From: an uncultured Kiritimatiellota bacterium | GTDB lineage: Bacteria; Verrucomicrobiota; Kiritimatiellia; RFP12; UBA1067 | Length of the DNA stretch: 33,885 bases | Direction of reading: 5' to 3' | Assembly: GCA_934635045.1 (NCBI GenBank) | Contig: CAKTZA010000040.1 | Location: 1-33,885 of the forward strand | Part shown: positions 1-9,352 of the stretch, in pieces | How the letters are laid out: the number at the start of each line of letters is the position of its first letter | Position numbering within the stretch: the first letter of the stretch is position 1 | The notes under the pieces: generated by a model | Told to the model about the DNA's origin: nothing | The model's database searches: none | What the model saw: the letters and a program-made list of their open reading frames with translations, nothing else | Program-made: the position numbers and the translations under genes

Positions 1-104
1 GCGTATATTATAGTATATGCGTATGCGAAAATCAAGTGGGAAATGTGGGGTGGCTGCATAAATATCTCGGTGCACCCCGTTCGGAACTTTTTTCGCCACC
101 CCCC

Positions 105-133
105 TTGCGCGGCTGAGCGAAAAAGAGTATACT
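105..133 (+). promoter_or_regulatory. sigma70-type promoter of the tRNA cluster
   Basis: A -35 box TTGCGC (105-110) and a -10 box TATACT (128-133) are separated by exactly 17 bases. The predicted start of transcription is near 140, about 14 bases before tRNA-Arg. Nothing else in the upstream AT-rich bases 1-60 can be assigned. Confidence 0.6.
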
Positions 134-153
134 ACGCACTGTTTTCGATTTAT

Positions 154-230
154 GGGGCTGTAGCTCAACTGGATAGAGCATCAGACTACGAATCTGAGGG
201 TTGTGGGTTCGACTCCCGCCAGCCCCGCCA
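154..230 (+). tRNA. tRNA-Arg (anticodon ACG)
   Basis: A full cloverleaf can be drawn: acceptor GGGGCTG (154-160) pairs with CAGCCCC (220-226), the anticodon stem TCAGA/TCTGA encloses loop CTACGAA with anticodon ACG at 188-190, and the T arm carries GGTTCGA. The 3' CCA is encoded (228-230). ACG is the form whose first base is normally deaminated to inosine by TadA. It is first in a three-tRNA cluster. Confidence 0.95.
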
Positions 231-249
231 ATTTCGAAAGCAGCCAGAT

Positions 250-326
<77 letters not shown>

Positions 327-363
327 AATTTCAGAATCTGGCTCGTCGGCTTCAAGCCCTTGT

Positions 364-440
364 CGGACCGTAGCGCAGCCTGGTAGCGCGTTTGCTTGGG
401 GTGCAAAAGGTCACGAGTTCAAATCTCGTCGGTCCGACCA
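364..440 (+). tRNA. tRNA-Pro (anticodon GGG)
   Basis: Acceptor CGGACCG (364-370) pairs with CGGTCCG (430-436) and CCA is encoded (438-440). The anticodon stem TTTGC/GCAAA encloses loop TTGGGGT with anticodon GGG. Third member of the cluster, 37 bases after the initiator tRNA. No clear intrinsic terminator follows it. Confidence 0.94.
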
Positions 441-459
441 TTTCACATGATGATTTTTA

Positions 460-491
460 GTCGTTCGCATCATTGGCCCGTCGGCCCGACT
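460..491 (+). repeat. left inverted repeat, partial copy of dispersed repeat
   Basis: This 32-base segment is the inverted match of 1024-1055 with 30 of 32 positions identical. Its core GGCCCGTCGGCCCG also occurs at 14.53 kb. The copy is partial: the downstream block shared by the other two copies (GTGTCCTGTCGC...) is absent here. Confidence 0.75.
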
Positions 492-991
492 GATCGCCCG
501 ACCGGACTTCGCTACGCTCCGTCTATGTCGGCCTTCGGCCTCGATCCGGGTCGCTCCGGGAGTCGCACCTGTCGCCACACGTCAGTCTATCGAACGTGAC
601 GAGACATTCCCCTCGGCAGAATGCGCTTTCGCAAGCGAGAACACCGAGGCGACAGGCGATCCCTGCGTTCCTCTCGCGCGACTGTCGGCTCCTCCGGGCC
701 AAAGGCGGCTTGCGCCGCCTCAGCAACAAGATTGCTTTCGCTGAACACGGAGATGGCGGAGTGGCGGAGACACGGAGGTCTTTACGTGATTCACAAAGCC
801 TGAAGTCAGATCGATGCCGTCTTGACCGTCTGAGGCTCGCGCCTCCGCGTCTCCCAATCTCCGATTCCTCCGCGTTAAGTGCACCCCGCATAGCTGCCCC
901 TTCGGGCTGCTTCGCAGGGGGATATGCAGGCCTTCCCGCGCAGGACGCCCAAGTCGCCCGCCCGGAAGCGGGAGCACCGTTGCCCCGAAGC

Positions 992-1088
992 GCGCCGCAT
1001 GTCGGCAAGCGACAGGACACGCGAGTCGGGCCGACGGGCCAATGGTGCGGACGACTTACGGAGAGCGGATCATCTTTTCATGCTGAAG
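992..1088 (-). repeat. dispersed intergenic repeat, copy A
   Basis: Read on the minus strand from 1088, this segment carries the ordered blocks CTTCAGCATGAAA, GTCGTCCGCA, GGCCCGTCGGCCCG, CGTGTCCTGTCGCT and TGCGGCGC, all shared in the same order with 14501-14576 on the plus strand. Compared with that copy it has an extra stretch of about 22 bases between the first and second blocks. It lies directly after the last gene of the glycosidase operon. Confidence 0.75.
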
Positions 1089-1115
1089 ACTTGTAGAGTT
1101 TAGACGGTCTTCAGC
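1082..1115 (-). terminator. hairpin at end of glycosidase operon, possible terminator
   Basis: GCTGAAGAC (1082-1090) and GTCTTCAGC (1107-1115) form a perfect 9-base-pair stem with a 16-base loop. The stem includes the stop codon of the last operon gene. On the minus strand it is followed by ATGAAAAG rather than a run of T, so it is at best a weak or Rho-assisted terminator; one arm belongs to the dispersed repeat. Confidence 0.35.
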
Positions 1116-4100
1116 GCGTTCGCGTGGTGAGGTAGTCCGTGCGCAGACGCCCGACGACCTCTTCGAGGCAGAGCCATTTCGGCAGGACTTCCTCCGCCAG
1201 GCGCAGGACGTCCGCGTCGGGCGTCTGCGCGTCCAGCCGCGCGGCGAGCGCGTCGTAGCGCGCCACGAGCGGCACGAGGTCCTGCTCGTAGAAGGCCACG
1301 TCGCCGTAGACGTCGTCGTTCCACTTGCCGATCGCGCCGCACAGGCCCTTGGCCGCCTCGTAGATCCGCCGGGCCCGGAAGAGCTGCTTGCGCAGGATCC
1401 GCGCGCGCGCCGCCGACGGCATCTCGAACCTCAGATCGCCCCACGTCGAGCGTCCGTGGACGGAATTGAGGCCGTTCCACGCGCTGTTGCCCGTGCGGCA
1501 CCAGCGCATGTTCTCGAAGTTCCAGACGTCGCCGTCCGCCGGGACGCACTCGGCGTAGGCCCGCCAGGAGAAGTCCGCCGTCAGGACGATCGCCTCGTCG
1601 GTGAAGTGCGTCCCGACGCGCAGGAGCGCGCGGTCGTCCGTCTCGATGCGGCGGTGGCCCTCGGTCGTGTACATCGTGTTCCAGGTCGTCGCGCCGGACT
1701 CGTTGAGGTCTTCGGCCATCACGCAGACGTAGGGGCGGCCCGCGCCCGGCGCGAGGTAGAACTCGTAGGAGCCGCCGCGCGCGAGCCCGAGTTCCACGTC
1801 CCGCGCCTTCGGGTCGGGCGCGGTGAAGCGGAAGTGGAGCCCATCGTCGTCCGCCACGACCTCGACCGTCGGCGGCGGCAGCGTCTCCTTCGAGCCCTTC
1901 TCGGCCGCCGCGCGCGCACCCGACGAGACGTCGGTGTAGAGCATTTCCGTGCTGCCGCCGAACGCCCGGTCCATCGGCTGGCGCTCCGGGCGGAACGCGA
2001 GCGCGTCCCAGCCGGACGGGCCGAGCAGCGGCTTCTCGGAATAGCGCACGACGTAGGTCTTCTTCGGCAGGGGCGGCGCGAGCTTCAGGCGCTGCGCCTC
2101 CAGCGCGCGCACGAGGTCGCTCGCGCACCGCGCGTTCGCGATCACGGCCGCCTCGCAGAGCGCCTTCTCGCGGTCCTTCGGCGGGACGCCCTCGCCGCAT
2201 TCCGCCACGAGCGCGTCCCAGGCCTTCGGCACGTCCGCCGGGCTCGCCTCGGCCAGCCTCGTCTTGGCGAGCCAGGCGAACCGCGCGACAGCGCCGGCGG
2301 GCGGCGCGTTCGTCCGCGCGACGGCAAACGCCTCAAGGGCCGTCGGCTTCAGCCGCGCCGCCGGGTCGGTCTTCTGGCCCAGCGCGATCGGCGCCGTCTG
2401 GCGCGCGCGCTCCTTCGCGTCCGCCGGCGGCACGAACGCGGGCACCGGCTTCGGCGCGGCGGCGACGGCCGCCTTCAGCTCGATGATCCACCGCTGCGCT
2501 TCGGCGCGGAAGGCGTTCAGGTCGCAGGCGGACGGGTCGAGCGACGCGACGTAGGCCAGGGCGGCGCCGCCCCTGCGGCGCACGTCGAAGTCCCCGTGCC
2601 GCTCCGCCCGCCGCGCGAGGTCGCACAGGAGCGTCGCGTAGCGGATGTCGTCCACGCCCTCGCGGAAGCCCTCCCACGCCAGCGTGTCGATGACGCCGCC
2701 GTAGACGCCGTACGCGAGCACCATCGCCCGGTAGAGGCGGCATCGGTCGTTGTAGGGGCCGAAGTGGTGCGCGTAGTTGCAGAGCGCGTTGAAGCCGGTG
2801 AGGTACGGCCCCAGCCCGTTCTGGCGGCGGTTGAAGTCGGGGTTCTCCGGCCCGACGTGATGGCCCGCGTACCAGGCGATGACCTTATCGCCGACGCGCG
2901 CCCACCGGTCGGTGGCCTTCGCGGCGGCGGCCCCGGTCGGCTGCCCCGCGACGTTGGCCCAGTCGTAGACGACGCTCCCCTTCGCGAAGACCGCGTCCCA
3001 TCCGGCCATGATGAACTTGAAGCCCTGCTCGCCGAAGGCGCGGTAGACGGTCTCCCGCTGGTCCATGATCCACTTCGGCCCCGGCTCGTCGCCGATGCCC
3101 ATGTAGACGTTGTGGTGGCCGTACTTCGCGTCGAAGTACTCGCGGCGCGCCTTCGCCTGCCGGCGGAAGTAGTTCAGGTCGTTGCCCTTGATCCAGTACC
3201 CGCCGCCCGGCTCGACGCCGCCGATGAAGACGTCCGTGCGCATGCCGACCTCCTTCATCAGGCGGATGACGAAGTCGACCTCATCGTCGCAGTCGCCGCG
3301 CAGCCAGTGCATCGACTGGTTGTGCGCGACCTGGTTCGCGAGGACCGCCCGGTACTGCCGCCTGGCGAGGTCGATGTCGCCGCCGTTCAGCCGCAGGAGC
3401 TCGCCGAGGTAGATGTAGCTGTAGCTCGCGACGAGGAAGTCGCGCGCCGGCTCGCGGTAGGCCTTCGGCGCGGGCAGCTCGAAGTCGAGGACGCGCACCT
3501 CGACGGGCACTTCGCCCAGCGCGGCCCCCGCCGCGTCCGTGAGGCGCACCGCCCCCCGGTAGACGCCCGCCGGCGTCGCGGCCGCCGCCTTCGCCGTCAG
3601 GAAGAAGTCGCGGAACTCGCCCTTCGCGAGGCGGACGGGCCGCAGCGACGGCGCGTCGCGGAAGTTCGGCATCATCGGGCGGAAGGTTTCGCGTCCTTCC
3701 GTGTCGTACCGCCCCTCGGTCTTCGGCGGCGCGTTGAGCCATTTCTCGCGCACCATGCCGTCCGCCTCGACGAGCCGCGCGTAGTTCGCCTGCTCCCGCG
3801 TCTCGACGCGGATGAGGTCCTCGTCGTTGAGCAGGAGCTCCGGCACGAGCTTGTTGCCCGTGTCGCCGAAGTAGCTGAACCAGGCGTTCTCGTTCTGGTA
3901 CCAGCACTTGACGAGCTTCAGGTCGAGGTCTTCCGCCGGGAAGACCGCCCCCGTCTCGCTCTTCAGCTCCCCCACCGTCAACTGCACCTTGCCGAGGTCC
4001 TCGAAGGCGTAGAGGAGGATCGACGCGGGCTCGTACTCGCCCTTCGCCAGGACGATGCGGTTCGTGCCGCCGGGCGTCCCGTCCGCCGGATAGGCGTCCG

Positions 4101-4272
4101 GCAGGCGCTGGACGTTCGACATCGCCGGCACGGCGTAGTGGACCCACTTCGCGCCCGTCTGCGGAAAGTCCGCGCGCACGCGCGCGTCCAGCGGCGGGAC
4201 CGCCGCCGCGCCTGCCGTCGCGAGCGCGCCCGCCAGCAGCGCGCCCGCCATCCCCGTCTTCATCCGCCTCAT
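1111..4272 (-). CDS. secreted DUF4091/GH123-like glycoside hydrolase with CBM9-like C-terminal domain
   Basis: 1053 residues. The start at 4272 forms an ATGA overlap with the stop of the GH89-like gene; the open frame extends further upstream only as a shadow. An N-terminal signal peptide (about residues 4-24, ending near GAAAV) indicates export. Residues about 65-265 look like a beta-sandwich, followed by a TIM-barrel-like core. The motif GIGDEPG has an adjacent Asp-Glu pair (D395, E396), the arrangement used for substrate-assisted catalysis in GH123, and a later LAWEGFREGVDDIRY stretch is typical of DUF4091 proteins. Residues about 750-970 resemble a CBM9-like carbohydrate-binding sandwich. 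I infer hydrolysis of N-acetylhexosaminides outside the cytoplasm; the exact substrate is unknown. Last gene of the operon. Confidence 0.8.
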   Translation of the reverse strand: MRRMKTGMAGALLAGALATAGAAAVPPLDARVRADFPQTGAKWVHYAVPAMSNVQRLPDAYPADGTPGGTNRIVLAKGEYEPASILLYAFEDLGKVQLTVGELKSETGAVFPAEDLDLKLVKCWYQNENAWFSYFGDTGNKLVPELLLNDEDLIRVETREQANYARLVEADGMVREKWLNAPPKTEGRYDTEGRETFRPMMPNFRDAPSLRPVRLAKGEFRDFFLTAKAAAATPAGVYRGAVRLTDAAGAALGEVPVEVRVLDFELPAPKAYREPARDFLVASYSYIYLGELLRLNGGDIDLARRQYRAVLANQVAHNQSMHWLRGDCDDEVDFVIRLMKEVGMRTDVFIGGVEPGGGYWIKGNDLNYFRRQAKARREYFDAKYGHHNVYMGIGDEPGPKWIMDQRETVYRAFGEQGFKFIMAGWDAVFAKGSVVYDWANVAGQPTGAAAAKATDRWARVGDKVIAWYAGHHVGPENPDFNRRQNGLGPYLTGFNALCNYAHHFGPYNDRCRLYRAMVLAYGVYGGVIDTLAWEGFREGVDDIRYATLLCDLARRAERHGDFDVRRRGGAALAYVASLDPSACDLNAFRAEAQRWIIELKAAVAAAPKPVPAFVPPADAKERARQTAPIALGQKTDPAARLKPTALEAFAVARTNAPPAGAVARFAWLAKTRLAEASPADVPKAWDALVAECGEGVPPKDREKALCEAAVIANARCASDLVRALEAQRLKLAPPLPKKTYVVRYSEKPLLGPSGWDALAFRPERQPMDRAFGGSTEMLYTDVSSGARAAAEKGSKETLPPPTVEVVADDDGLHFRFTAPDPKARDVELGLARGGSYEFYLAPGAGRPYVCVMAEDLNESGATTWNTMYTTEGHRRIETDDRALLRVGTHFTDEAIVLTADFSWRAYAECVPADGDVWNFENMRWCRTGNSAWNGLNSVHGRSTWGDLRFEMPSAARARILRKQLFRARRIYEAAKGLCGAIGKWNDDVYGDVAFYEQDLVPLVARYDALAARLDAQTPDADVLRLAEEVLPKWLCLEEVVGRLRTDYLTTRTR

Positions 4273-6581
4273 CTCCGTTCGTCTCCTTTCGTGTGGTTCG
4301 CCGGTGTGCCGTCCGCGACAGTCGCGGCGGCCTGCCGCAGGACGTCCGGCAGCCGCTTCAGCGCCGAGTGGACGTCGGGCCGCATGTCCGCAAGCGGCTT
4401 CGCATAAAACGCCTCGCGCACGGCGGCGAAGAGCCGCTCCTGCTCGGCGGCCGTGCCGTTCAGCCGTTCCCGGCAACCCGAATCGATTCGTCGCGCCAGC
4501 CAGTCGGCGAACGCGGCGAACGCCGGCTCGTAGATTTCCTTCGCCAGCTCGTAGACCTGGCTGCGGCAATAGTCGTTCTCCGCGTTCCCCTTCAGCGTCG
4601 CCTCGAAGGCCGGATTGGTCGGATGCCGGTTCATTTCCGCCCACGAGGCGTTGAGGGAAAAGTCGTCCGAACTCGCCAGCACCTGCGTCAGGGCCTGCCC
4701 GAGGCGGCGCGTCTTTGCGAGTTCACGCTTCACCTGCGCACCGTCGCCGCCGAAGACGTAGGCGTTGTGCGCCTTGCCGATGCGCGCCATCTGCAGCTCG
4801 ATCATCCGCGCCAGCGTCGTTCGGGCGATGTCGATCAGGTCGCGGCGCGACAGCGCGTCGAGGCGGACGAAATCCTCCTGCGTGAGCGCCGCCAGCGTGT
4901 CGGCGGCGTTCGCGACGAGACGGCCGAGCGTCCAGTCCTGGAACTCGTAGTACTCGGCGTGCTGCGGCGCATACTTCGCGTCATCGCCGTAGAACCAGCC
5001 GTGCAGGTTGAAGTAGGTGTCGGGGTAGTACTCGCGCACGGGCGCGTACTTGTAGCCGTTGCCGACCTGCGTGCCCCAGCGGCTGGCCTCCGCCAGCGGC
5101 AGGAACCGCTGCCAGAGCGCGAGGCGCTTCGCGGCGTCCGGGCCGTAGCGGCGCGCGCAGAATCCCGGCAGGAACGCCTCAAGGCGATACTGCGACGGAT
5201 CCCACGCGATGGTCGAGAAGTAGTCGAGCATCAGCGTGTCGGCGTGCGAGTTCTCCGGCCAGAAGACGACGCCCTTGCACATCGGGTCCTCGGCGGCCTT
5301 GGGGAATCGCTGGCGGATGATGCCGTAGCTGCCGCGAATCTCGTTCGACGCCTCGTAGGCGTTGAAGATGCCGAAGATCCACGGGAACTTGCCGACGAGG
5401 CCCCAGTTCGTGAAGTTGTCGTCATTGTCCCAGATGTCCGACGTGTAGTCGAGGATCAGCGTGTTGCGCGGATCCAGCCGGGCCGTCAGCTCCTGAACCT
5501 CCTCCGGCTTCCACGTCGAGATGAAGTCCCAGCTGCCGACGAGGAGCGGCGTGTCGGGGTAGTTCGCGCGCAGCTTGCGGATGATCCGCTCGTACGTCTC
5601 GAGCTTGAAGGCGTGGTTCGCCGCGCGGTCCCGGAAGCAGACCCGCTCGCCGAGGCCGATCGTGTGGAACAGCGCCGGCGTTCCGCCGCCGTAGTCGCGG
5701 ATGTGCGTCTCGGTCAGCTTCCAGTAGGCGTCGAGCCACTTCTCCTCGCGGATGTCCCAGACGAGGCCGGTGCGCTCGCTGTAGTTGTCGTTCGCCTGCG
5801 GCAGGAACGGCGGCTTCATGTTCTCGAGAAACGACAGCGGCGTGCGCGAATACCAGTGCGTCATCGTGCCGCAGTCCTCCGGGTGGAGGAGCCCGCGTTC
5901 CCGCGCGTAGGCGAGGACCTTCCGGCGGAGCTCGCTGCGGTCCTTCAGGCTCCAGAAGAGCGTCCGGTCGTCGTAGCTGCGCGGCTTGGCCTCTGGCACG
6001 TCAAAGCCCGTCGGATAGGGGACGGCCTCCGGGAACGTGCGGGCGAACAGGTCGTCGATGCCGATCCGGAGCATGACGAGGTTGAGCCGCCGCTTCGCGA
6101 CCCAGTCGAGCTCGCGCCGCCAGTCGTCGAAGTCCCAGTGCTCGGCCTGGAAGCGGTGCAGCGAGCGGTGGGCGAAGTAGCGCAGGCCGCGATAGGCGAA
6201 GCGCGCGCGCGAGTCGAGGGCGACGCCCGTCACGTCGCGCGCGCGCTTCGGCGGCAGGCGGTCGCCGTCCCAGAACCACGCGCACCCGAGGCTCTCGAAG
6301 AAGGCGTAGACGGCGTAGAGGCAGCTCCGGGCGTTCGCGCCCGAGAAGACGAGCGCGCCGTCCCGCTCCCGGACGCGGTACGCGTCCTCGCCCTGCGGGC
6401 CGGCGAGCGTCGCGTCGACGCGCATCTCGACGCGCGGCGGCTTGTTGTCGGCAACCTGCCGCCAGTACTTCAGGAACTCGCCCCTTGCGACGTCTTCGGT
6501 CGCGCCCTGCGCGAACAGGGACGGGACGGCCCAGAGGGCGAGCGCGCCCGCGGCAATTGCCTTCTGACAGATGTTCGCCAT
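4269..6581 (-). CDS. secreted GH89-like alpha-N-acetylglucosaminidase
   Basis: 770 residues. The start at 6581 shares one base with the stop of the DUF4838 gene (TGATG) and has GAGG seven bases upstream. Residues 1-25 are a signal peptide ending FAQG. Residues about 30-120 are the small alpha/beta domain found before the barrel in GH89, and the barrel opens with FDDWRRELDWVAKRRLN (151-167), the counterpart of the NAGLU motif WARWEREIDWMALNGIN. Candidate catalytic glutamates are E312 (in IGLGERV, aligning with the acid/base) and E443 (in FWPENS, aligning with the nucleophile), followed by the family-like CARRYG (475-480). GH89 enzymes release alpha-linked GlcNAc, for example from mucin caps or heparan-type chains. 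Divergence from characterised members is large, so the linkage preference is inferred. Confidence 0.8.
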   Translation of the reverse strand: MANICQKAIAAGALALWAVPSLFAQGATEDVARGEFLKYWRQVADNKPPRVEMRVDATLAGPQGEDAYRVRERDGALVFSGANARSCLYAVYAFFESLGCAWFWDGDRLPPKRARDVTGVALDSRARFAYRGLRYFAHRSLHRFQAEHWDFDDWRRELDWVAKRRLNLVMLRIGIDDLFARTFPEAVPYPTGFDVPEAKPRSYDDRTLFWSLKDRSELRRKVLAYARERGLLHPEDCGTMTHWYSRTPLSFLENMKPPFLPQANDNYSERTGLVWDIREEKWLDAYWKLTETHIRDYGGGTPALFHTIGLGERVCFRDRAANHAFKLETYERIIRKLRANYPDTPLLVGSWDFISTWKPEEVQELTARLDPRNTLILDYTSDIWDNDDNFTNWGLVGKFPWIFGIFNAYEASNEIRGSYGIIRQRFPKAAEDPMCKGVVFWPENSHADTLMLDYFSTIAWDPSQYRLEAFLPGFCARRYGPDAAKRLALWQRFLPLAEASRWGTQVGNGYKYAPVREYYPDTYFNLHGWFYGDDAKYAPQHAEYYEFQDWTLGRLVANAADTLAALTQEDFVRLDALSRRDLIDIARTTLARMIELQMARIGKAHNAYVFGGDGAQVKRELAKTRRLGQALTQVLASSDDFSLNASWAEMNRHPTNPAFEATLKGNAENDYCRSQVYELAKEIYEPAFAAFADWLARRIDSGCRERLNGTAAEQERLFAAVREAFYAKPLADMRPDVHSALKRLPDVLRQAAATVADGTPANHTKGDERR

Positions 6582-9352
6582 CACTTTGCCTCGATCACAT
6601 AGGGCTTGTAGGCTCCCGTCGCGTGCGGCGGCTTGCCGGTGGAGGTGTACGACCGCCAGCCCTCGCCCCTGCCCGTCGCGCGGACGAAGCCGAGGAACGT
6701 CTCGCCCGGCACGGTCGGGTTGACGCCCGCTGCCGCCAGCGGAATGCGCAGGACAGCCCGCCACGCGCGGGCGCCGACGTCCGCCGCCGCCCGGAAGCCC
6801 TCCGCGCGCCACCGACCGTCATAGCCGCGCGCGTCGTAGCGTGTGCCGTCCGGGAAGGCCCGGTACTGCGTGTAGGCGTTCAAGTCCTTGCCGGGACGCA
6901 CGAAGACCGCCACGGAATCGCCGTCGCGCATCGTCTCCGCGTCCGCTGCGGCGGCCCGCTCGCCGGGGCACGCATCGGCCGCGCCCTCGCACTGGAAGCG
7001 CACGAACAGGAAGCGGTTGTCGTGGAACGCGCGGACGGCGGTGCGCACACCGAGATTCGTCGTGCCGCGCACGAGCGCGTACGTGAAGTTCGTGACCGGC
7101 AGGCCCGTGCGCCAGACGTCGTCGGCGAAGCCGGGCAGCGCCTCCCCGGCGACCTTCGCGTAGGGGATCTCCGCCGGGGGCGGCGCCGCGCGCTCGGCGG
7201 CCGCGACCAGCGCGTCCCACTGCGCGAGCGCCTCGCCGACCAGCGCCTTCGACGCCGGATGGTCTGCCTTCGCCTGCGCCTTCAGCAGCAGCTCCCGCAG
7301 CGGCCTCTCCAGCTTGTGCGCGCGGATGTCCTCGTTCATCGACTGGACGGGGTTCTCGCCCCAGCCCTGGTAGCGGGGATTGGCGTACCAGCGCGCGTGG
7401 ACCTGCGCGTAGAACGCGAGCATCTCCGGCGCCGCCGCCCGGAACGCGCGGCGGCAGAACTCGCGCCGCAGGGCCTGGACGTCGCGCGTCGGGTCGACGA
7501 AGAGGCGCGACATCACCCAGTTCTCCATCGCGCTCAGGTCCCAGCTCGCCGCATAGCCGCCGCCCGTGCGGACGGCTTCCGCGCGGGTGTCCGGCGGCAT
7601 CTCGCAGTACATGGAGTTCCCGAAGCCGAGGCCGAGCCACCAGGCCATGTCCTTCGCGGCGTTGTCGCAGCCGGGACGCGGCCACCCGGTCGCGTCGCCG
7701 TAGTACTCGTAGACGTTGAGGAGCGCGCCCGACTTCCCCCAGCCCTCCGAGGCGGCGCGCCAGCGCGCGTTGTGCGTCTCGTCGTAGACCGGCACGCGGC
7801 AGATCTTCGGGTACGGGCAGAACGTGACCGCGTAGTTCTTCGGGAAGGGAAGCTCCGGCGGCGGCACGGCGGAATACAGGTAGCCGCCCGACTCGTAGCG
7901 GAGGCTTGGGAACGCGCGCGCGACTTCCGCCGCGACGGCGAAGGCGAAGCGGTAGAACTGGTGCGAGCGGAACGCGGGGTCGTCCTCGGCCAGCACGCGT
8001 CCCGAGGGCAGCGTAACGGGCCGGACGCAGTCCGGGCACCGGCAGAGGTCCCACGTGTCGCCGTAGTCCACCCGCACGGACGTCACGTCCGGCGTCCTGT
8101 CGCGGCGGATGGCGGCGATCAGGTTCCGGGCGATCTCGCGCCGCCCGGCCTCGCACGTGTAGCACGGCTGGACACCGTAGTGCTCGTAGGGCCGCCGCAC
8201 CTCCTCGCGCATCCCGTAGAACTCGGGATGGGACTTGAAGTACGTCTCGTTCGGGATGAGGCGCCCGTATTCGTACGAGAGGCCTCGCCGGAAGACCGTC
8301 ATCGCGCGGGAGGCGATGTGCCACTTCTGGAAGTACGCCCCCCGGCTGTTCAGGTAGTTGCGGCGGCACCAGAGCTGCGTCGGCGGATCGAAGTGCAGAC
8401 CGACGAAGCCGAACTCGCGCTTGGCGAACGCCGGCTCGACATGGCTTTCGCAGTTCGAGAACGCCAAGTCCGTGTTCGGCGTGAACACGACGCCGCCGGG
8501 ATCGCGCTCGCTGCGCACGAAGACGAGGTCGCTGTTGCGCTCCAGCAGGTCGTAGACGGCGTTGCAGACGCCCTCGTCGCGGCTCGCCGTCAAGAAGATC
8601 GCGTCGCCGCGCCGCGCAAGGCGCCAGGAGTCGTTCGGCCCCGTCTCGACCGGCAGGAAGTCGCGCCCGAGGTAGATCCGCCGCTTCGCGCCGGCCTGCA
8701 CGCCGTCGGCCCGGGCCAGGGCGACGCGCTTGCCCGAGATCCGCCGGATCCAGTGCCGAAGCTCCGACGCGGCGAAGGCGATCGGCTCGGACGCGCGCGT
8801 CGGCACGACGACCTCGTAGGGCGACTCGGGCAGCGGCCTCGCCGGCGGCCGGGGCTCGCCGCCGACCTCCTCCCAGGCGAGCGAGGCGACGCGCGCCAGC
8901 CGCTCCGACCAGACGGCCAGGCGGACGAACGCCGCGCCCTCCGGCATCGTGCACGTCTGCCAGCTGCGGCGCATGGCCTCGTCCGACCAGCTTGAGTAGA
9001 CGGTCTGCCCGGAGACGTTCCAGTCGCGCGGATACTCGCCCTCGCGGATCAGGTGGAGGTCCTCGTCGTAGAGGAGGACCTTGACGTCGATGTTCGCGCG
9101 CGGCGGCCCGTGCCGCAGCAGCTGGAGACGGTAGACCTTCCCCGCCGTCACGGGCAGGAAGTCCGTCAGCGCCATCGCCAGGCGCGTCTCGGCGATCTCG
9201 AGGTAGCGCACGCCCGACGTCTCGTCCGTGCGGAACGCCGCCTGCGTGAGGCACGTCAGGCGGTCGAGGACGTCTTCGCCCGCCGCCGGGAGGGACAAAA
9301 GCGACGCGAGCGCCAGGAGCGACGCGAGGCGCACAGCCGATTCTCTTCTCAT
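6581..9352 (-). CDS. secreted DUF4838 family protein with CBM9-like domain (probable glycosidase)
   Basis: 923 residues. The start at 9352 gives an ATGA overlap with the upstream gene and follows GAGGAGG by eight bases. Signal peptide at residues 1-25. Residues about 30-165 form a carbohydrate-binding-like sandwich; residues about 178-270 are a GH20-type N-terminal alpha/beta domain (ASELRHWIRRISGK); residues about 300-640 are the DUF4838 barrel with the diagnostic VDYGDTWDLCRCPDCV, in which C437, C439 and C442 cluster; residues about 720-923 resemble a CBM9-like domain (DSVAVFVRPGKD). DUF4838 proteins are found beside glycosidases and are thought to be uronidase or hexosaminidase relatives; no activity can be assigned. 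Third gene of the operon. Confidence 0.8.
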   Translation of the reverse strand: MRRESAVRLASLLALASLLSLPAAGEDVLDRLTCLTQAAFRTDETSGVRYLEIAETRLAMALTDFLPVTAGKVYRLQLLRHGPPRANIDVKVLLYDEDLHLIREGEYPRDWNVSGQTVYSSWSDEAMRRSWQTCTMPEGAAFVRLAVWSERLARVASLAWEEVGGEPRPPARPLPESPYEVVVPTRASEPIAFAASELRHWIRRISGKRVALARADGVQAGAKRRIYLGRDFLPVETGPNDSWRLARRGDAIFLTASRDEGVCNAVYDLLERNSDLVFVRSERDPGGVVFTPNTDLAFSNCESHVEPAFAKREFGFVGLHFDPPTQLWCRRNYLNSRGAYFQKWHIASRAMTVFRRGLSYEYGRLIPNETYFKSHPEFYGMREEVRRPYEHYGVQPCYTCEAGRREIARNLIAAIRRDRTPDVTSVRVDYGDTWDLCRCPDCVRPVTLPSGRVLAEDDPAFRSHQFYRFAFAVAAEVARAFPSLRYESGGYLYSAVPPPELPFPKNYAVTFCPYPKICRVPVYDETHNARWRAASEGWGKSGALLNVYEYYGDATGWPRPGCDNAAKDMAWWLGLGFGNSMYCEMPPDTRAEAVRTGGGYAASWDLSAMENWVMSRLFVDPTRDVQALRREFCRRAFRAAAPEMLAFYAQVHARWYANPRYQGWGENPVQSMNEDIRAHKLERPLRELLLKAQAKADHPASKALVGEALAQWDALVAAAERAAPPPAEIPYAKVAGEALPGFADDVWRTGLPVTNFTYALVRGTTNLGVRTAVRAFHDNRFLFVRFQCEGAADACPGERAAAADAETMRDGDSVAVFVRPGKDLNAYTQYRAFPDGTRYDARGYDGRWRAEGFRAAADVGARAWRAVLRIPLAAAGVNPTVPGETFLGFVRATGRGEGWRSYTSTGKPPHATGAYKPYVIEAK

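Larger units (their letters stand above)
441..1110. other. gene-free region bounded by inverted repeats
   Basis: About 670 bases between tRNA-Pro and the end of the glycosidase operon. Open frames here are not convincing: they have no family resemblance, no ribosome site and run through the repeats. The region is rich in short hairpins, for example AGGCGGCTTGCGCCGCCT near 703-720 and CCTCGG...CCGAGG near 611-649, and in CGGAG-type low-complexity sequence at about 748-778. It starts and ends with inverted copies of a repeat (460-491 and 1024-1055). It could be a decayed or non-autonomous element next to tRNA genes, or a structured RNA; neither can be decided from the sequence alone. Confidence 0.6.

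Noticed and set aside
596..1096. 166-residue open frame in the gene-free region
   Set aside because: It runs through the dispersed repeat and hairpins, has no Shine-Dalgarno sequence and no recognisable domain.
1456..4407. 983-residue open frame on the plus strand opposite the DUF4091/GH123-like gene
   Set aside because: Arg/Val/Glu-rich antisense translation typical of GC-rich DNA; no family resemblance, and the minus-strand gene has signal peptide, motifs and operon spacing.
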